Shown here piece after piece: positions 5,295 to 7,938 of a stretch of DNA of 7,938 bases; the first letter of the stretch is position 1; each line of letters begins with the position of its first letter. A model generated the notes under the pieces. The model saw only the letters and a program-made list of their open reading frames with translations, made no database searches and was not told where the DNA came from. Source of the DNA: Ruminococcus sp. CAG:254 (GTDB lineage: Bacteria > Bacillota > Clostridia > Oscillospirales > Ruminococcaceae); NCBI GenBank assembly GCA_000433635.1, contig HF997880.1, forward strand, positions 6,109-14,046. Direction: 5' to 3'. A program made the position numbers and the translations under genes.

Positions 5295-7396
5295 TTTCGA
5301 CCAATAAAAAGAAAATGAAGCAAAAAATGGGATACCTGAGTGTTGCAGCCGCAGCAGGACTATTTTTTGCTTCTTCTTTTCCATTGCGGTTTTTCTGGTG
5401 CGGCTTGCTGTTCGTGGGCGGATTTCTCTGGCTGCTGTATGGAAAGCACCGACTCTCTCGCTGTGCAGTCATCGTACTGCTTGCAGCATTTACCCTCAGC
5501 GGCAGCTGGTATTATGGCTATACCAAACTGGTCTATGACCCTGTGATTTCCTATGCCGGACAGGAAACCACCTTCACCGGAATTGTCACGCATCAAACCA
5601 TTTTCAACAATGACAAGGCAAGCTATCAGGTAAAGGGCACGTTTCCGGATGGAACGTCGGCTACGATTCTTTGTTATACAAATGACTACGGCTGCAACTA
5701 TGGGGACATCCTAACCCTATCCGGCACGATGGAAATTCCCAGTTCCAACTATTTATTTGACGGGACGGCATATTACAAAGCAAAGTCGATTTTTCTGCAA
5801 GCAAGTTCTGATGCAATCGTAACCCATACGCCAACAGCAGGTTACTCACTGCACCGCTCCATAGAACAGCTGCGGGAACGGCTGCAGAAAAAGATTCTCC
5901 ACTTCGCCGGAACGACGGACGGCAGTATCATGATTGCAATGCTGTTCGGGCAAAAGCAGCTCCTCAACGACCAAATCAAACAGGCATTTTTAAGAAGCGG
6001 CATCGGGCATGTGCTTTCTGTTTCCGGATTTCACATGGTCGTTCTCTTAATGCCACTGGCGTATCTTGGAAGATACCGGCTGACTCGCTTTCTACGGCTG
6101 CTGCTCACAGGCGGATTGATTGGGTTGTTTGCGTTGCTGACGGAATCGCCCATTTCCATTTTGCGTGCAGGGCTGATGGTCTTGCTGGCTCAGAGCGGAA
6201 CAATTTTCTACCGCAAATCCAGTACAGGCAACGCTCTTGCCATTGCATTTCTGGTGCTGGCTCTTCCGCAGCCCTATTTGATTCGGGATATTTCGTTTCT
6301 GCTCTCGGTCAGCGGTACGTTTGGTGTAGGCGTGTTCGCTCCCTATCTCACCCGTTCCCTGCATCCAAAGACCATCTTCGGACGGCTGGGGAAACAGATT
6401 CTCTCGATGGCACTGGTTTTCTGCTGCACGCTGCCTGTCAGCAGCTGGTTCTTCTCGGAAACCTCCCTGCTTTCTCCGCTGACCAATGTCTTTCTCATGC
6501 CGTTCTGCTCGCTGATTTTAATCTGCACGGTTCTGACCGTTCTCACAGGCGGTGTGCTGGCAACCTTTTTTGCCGGAATGGCAATGGTCTGTTGTGAATG
6601 GGTGACGAAAGCCGTGCTTTGGCTGGAGAAATCTTTGCCGTTGCGGTTCTCCAATTCGGAGAACACATTCCCGATGTTGCTGCTGGGGCTGTCGCTGGTC
6701 GTCTTTTTGATTTGGTGCTATCTGCCACGAAAAAAGCTGCTGTGTGGTCTACTCTGCGGACAGCTTGCCGTTTTGACTGTGGTACAAGTTGGTATGCTCG
6801 GCGTGCAGCGAAACACACTGTTTCTCTCTGTGCTTGGCAGGCGTGCCGAGGCGGTTGTGATTGTTCAGTACGGAAACATGGTGGATGTGTTCGACCTTAC
6901 CGGACACGCAAAAAATCCGCAGTATGTACAGACCTACTTGCAAAAGCATGGCATTTCGCACGTGGAAACGCTGTTCCTGCTCCAGAATGTACCGCAGATG
7001 GAAGCGGCTTATGATACAACGCTTTCTTCTGTTTCCTGTTCGGCAGTTCTGATTCCAACGGGCAGCTTTTGTCGGGATGAGGATACCGTTTGCGGACAGC
7101 ATCCCCAGCAGGCAGAACGGTTCAAGGTGTCTGCCAACACCCGAAACGCCTATGAAATTGTGTGGGATTCATCCGCCCTGCAAGTGACTTGTGCCGGACG
7201 AACCATTACGATTTCGCTCAAGGCATATGATACCGCCATTCGGGAGGCTCAACAGGCAGATTTTACTTTGCTGGCTGTTCATCAAGAGTGGATGCTGACG
7301 GAGCAACGGGGTACGGAATTGGCTGCCCTGCTGCAAAGTGATGATATACAAATTGCTCTTTCGCCACAGGGGCAAATTCGGGCGAAAGCCCTATAA
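5291..7396 (+). CDS. comEC: ComEC/Rec2-family DNA uptake channel with degenerate C-terminal domain
   Basis: ComEC forms the inner-membrane channel that brings single-stranded DNA into competent cells. The 701-residue product shows N-terminal helices (about 15-30, 34-50, 58-75), an extracellular OB-like region (about 88-170, with C128 and C135 as a possible disulfide), and the multi-helix competence domain (about 205-480). The competence domain includes the hallmark GHVLSVSGFHM at 239-249 and LTESPISILRAGLM at 283-296. From about 511 onward the layout follows the metallo-beta-lactamase-like domain (strand VVIVQYGNMVDVFDLTG, then LQKHGISHVETLFLL). However, the usual DxGQGD is replaced by SVLGRRAE and the THxHxDH metal motif by LQNVPQM. 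The ATG at 5291 overlaps the preceding stop by 4 bases, with GAGG just upstream. holA follows after 15 bases, as is common in Firmicutes. The family is secure; whether it works in DNA uptake is open, since no other competence genes are in view. Confidence 0.92.
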   Translation: MISTNKKKMKQKMGYLSVAAAAGLFFASSFPLRFFWCGLLFVGGFLWLLYGKHRLSRCAVIVLLAAFTLSGSWYYGYTKLVYDPVISYAGQETTFTGIVTHQTIFNNDKASYQVKGTFPDGTSATILCYTNDYGCNYGDILTLSGTMEIPSSNYLFDGTAYYKAKSIFLQASSDAIVTHTPTAGYSLHRSIEQLRERLQKKILHFAGTTDGSIMIAMLFGQKQLLNDQIKQAFLRSGIGHVLSVSGFHMVVLLMPLAYLGRYRLTRFLRLLLTGGLIGLFALLTESPISILRAGLMVLLAQSGTIFYRKSSTGNALAIAFLVLALPQPYLIRDISFLLSVSGTFGVGVFAPYLTRSLHPKTIFGRLGKQILSMALVFCCTLPVSSWFFSETSLLSPLTNVFLMPFCSLILICTVLTVLTGGVLATFFAGMAMVCCEWVTKAVLWLEKSLPLRFSNSENTFPMLLLGLSLVVFLIWCYLPRKKLLCGLLCGQLAVLTVVQVGMLGVQRNTLFLSVLGRRAEAVVIVQYGNMVDVFDLTGHAKNPQYVQTYLQKHGISHVETLFLLQNVPQMEAAYDTTLSSVSCSAVLIPTGSFCRDEDTVCGQHPQQAERFKVSANTRNAYEIVWDSSALQVTCAGRTITISLKAYDTAIREAQQADFTLLAVHQEWMLTEQRGTELAALLQSDDIQIALSPQGQIRAKAL

Positions 7397-7411
7397 AAAG
7401 GAGGGAATGCC

Positions 7412-7938
7412 ATGGCAGTTCAGACCGCAAAAGCGTTCCGCACGGCTCTGCGAAAAGAACCGCTGCAAAATTTCTATTACCTATACGGTGCGGATTTGGT
7501 ACAGGTTGCAGAACTGACCGACCAGCTGGTTCAGGTTGCAACCAACCAACAGCCGGAATCCGCTCTGACAAAATTAGACGGCAAAAAACTCGATTTACGG
7601 GAACTCGAAGACGCTGCACAGATGTTCTCGCTATTCGCCCCGTATAACTGCATTCTCATCCACGATTTGAATGCAGAGAGCCTGCGAGAACCTGCCTTTC
7701 AACAGCTGATGGAATTGTTGAAAACCATCTCTGGCATAACCGTTCTCATCTTTCAAATTACCGGATTCGACGTTAAAGACGGCAGACGCAGCGTTTCCGG
7801 AAAAAATAAAAAGCTGATTGACTGGATTGCCAAACATGGAACGGTCTGTGAAGCCGTTCCTGCCAGTCTTTCCGAACTCGTACGGCAGCTTTGCAGTCAG
7901 GCAAAACAAGCTGGCTGCACCCTCGCCGAATCCGATGC
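7412..7938 (+). CDS. holA: DNA polymerase III delta subunit HolA, N-terminal part (runs off right edge)
   Basis: HolA is the clamp-loader subunit that opens the beta sliding clamp during replication. I translated from the ATG at 7412, and the frame stays open to the window edge (175 codons, about half of the usual 330-350). The beginning MAVQTAKAFRTALRKEPLQNFYYLYGADLVQVAEL matches the delta pattern, in which a short preface leads to a YxLYGxD/E element at the degenerate nucleotide site (about 23-28). Typical later elements are LDGKKLDLRELEDAAQMFSLFAPYNCILIHDL (55-86) and KKLIDWIAKHG near 140-150. A very strong AAAAGGAGGG (7396-7405) sits 6 bases before the ATG. Another ATG at 7407 is in a different frame. 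Position directly after comEC is the common Firmicute arrangement. The call is confident despite truncation. Confidence 0.92.
   Translation, partial: MAVQTAKAFRTALRKEPLQNFYYLYGADLVQVAELTDQLVQVATNQQPESALTKLDGKKLDLRELEDAAQMFSLFAPYNCILIHDLNAESLREPAFQQLMELLKTISGITVLIFQITGFDVKDGRRSVSGKNKKLIDWIAKHGTVCEAVPASLSELVRQLCSQAKQAGCTLAESD

Overview
The window looks like ordinary chromosomal housekeeping DNA from a Gram-positive Firmicute, probably a gut clostridial lineage of the Ruminococcaceae/Oscillospiraceae type. The reasons are a complete T-box riboswitch in front of alaS, strong AAGGAG-type ribosome binding sites, sigma-A style promoters, an NAD-dependent DNA ligase and a comEC-holA gene pair. Assignment to a genus is not supported by anything I can read. 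I see no tRNA, rRNA, CRISPR array, insertion sequence or phage gene.

Layout. Positions 1-646 (minus strand) hold the N-terminal 215 codons of ligA, which runs off the left edge. Positions 647-923 are a divergent control region: two tandem sigma-A type promoters fire leftward into ligA, and one near-consensus promoter (889-917) fires rightward. The rightward transcript begins with an alanine-specific T-box leader (about 924-1145). Its Stem I, GCT specifier, Stem II, IIA/B pseudoknot, Stem III, antiterminator and terminator can all be drawn by hand. Then come six genes on the plus strand, closely packed with no visible internal terminator: alaS (1191-3827), a HIT-family hydrolase (3831-4190), a small two-helix membrane protein with a PH-like tail (4275-4703), a type I phosphoribosyltransferase (4746-5294), a ComEC/Rec2-family DNA uptake channel (5291-7396), and the start of holA (7412 to the right edge).

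How it fits together. The right-hand genes are probably co-transcribed, so readthrough of the T-box, and hence charging of tRNA-Ala, would affect not only alanyl-tRNA synthetase but also nucleotide metabolism genes, a DNA-uptake channel and the clamp-loader delta subunit. That coupling is inferred from spacing alone.

Points worth a second look: the ComEC C-terminal region occupies the place of the metallo-beta-lactamase-like domain but lacks its metal-binding motif; a hairpin after the HIT gene begins with nearly the same 16-17 bases as the T-box leader; ligA has two stacked extended -10 promoters; and a perfect 11-base palindrome lies between the divergent promoters. I found no convincing new multi-gene system.
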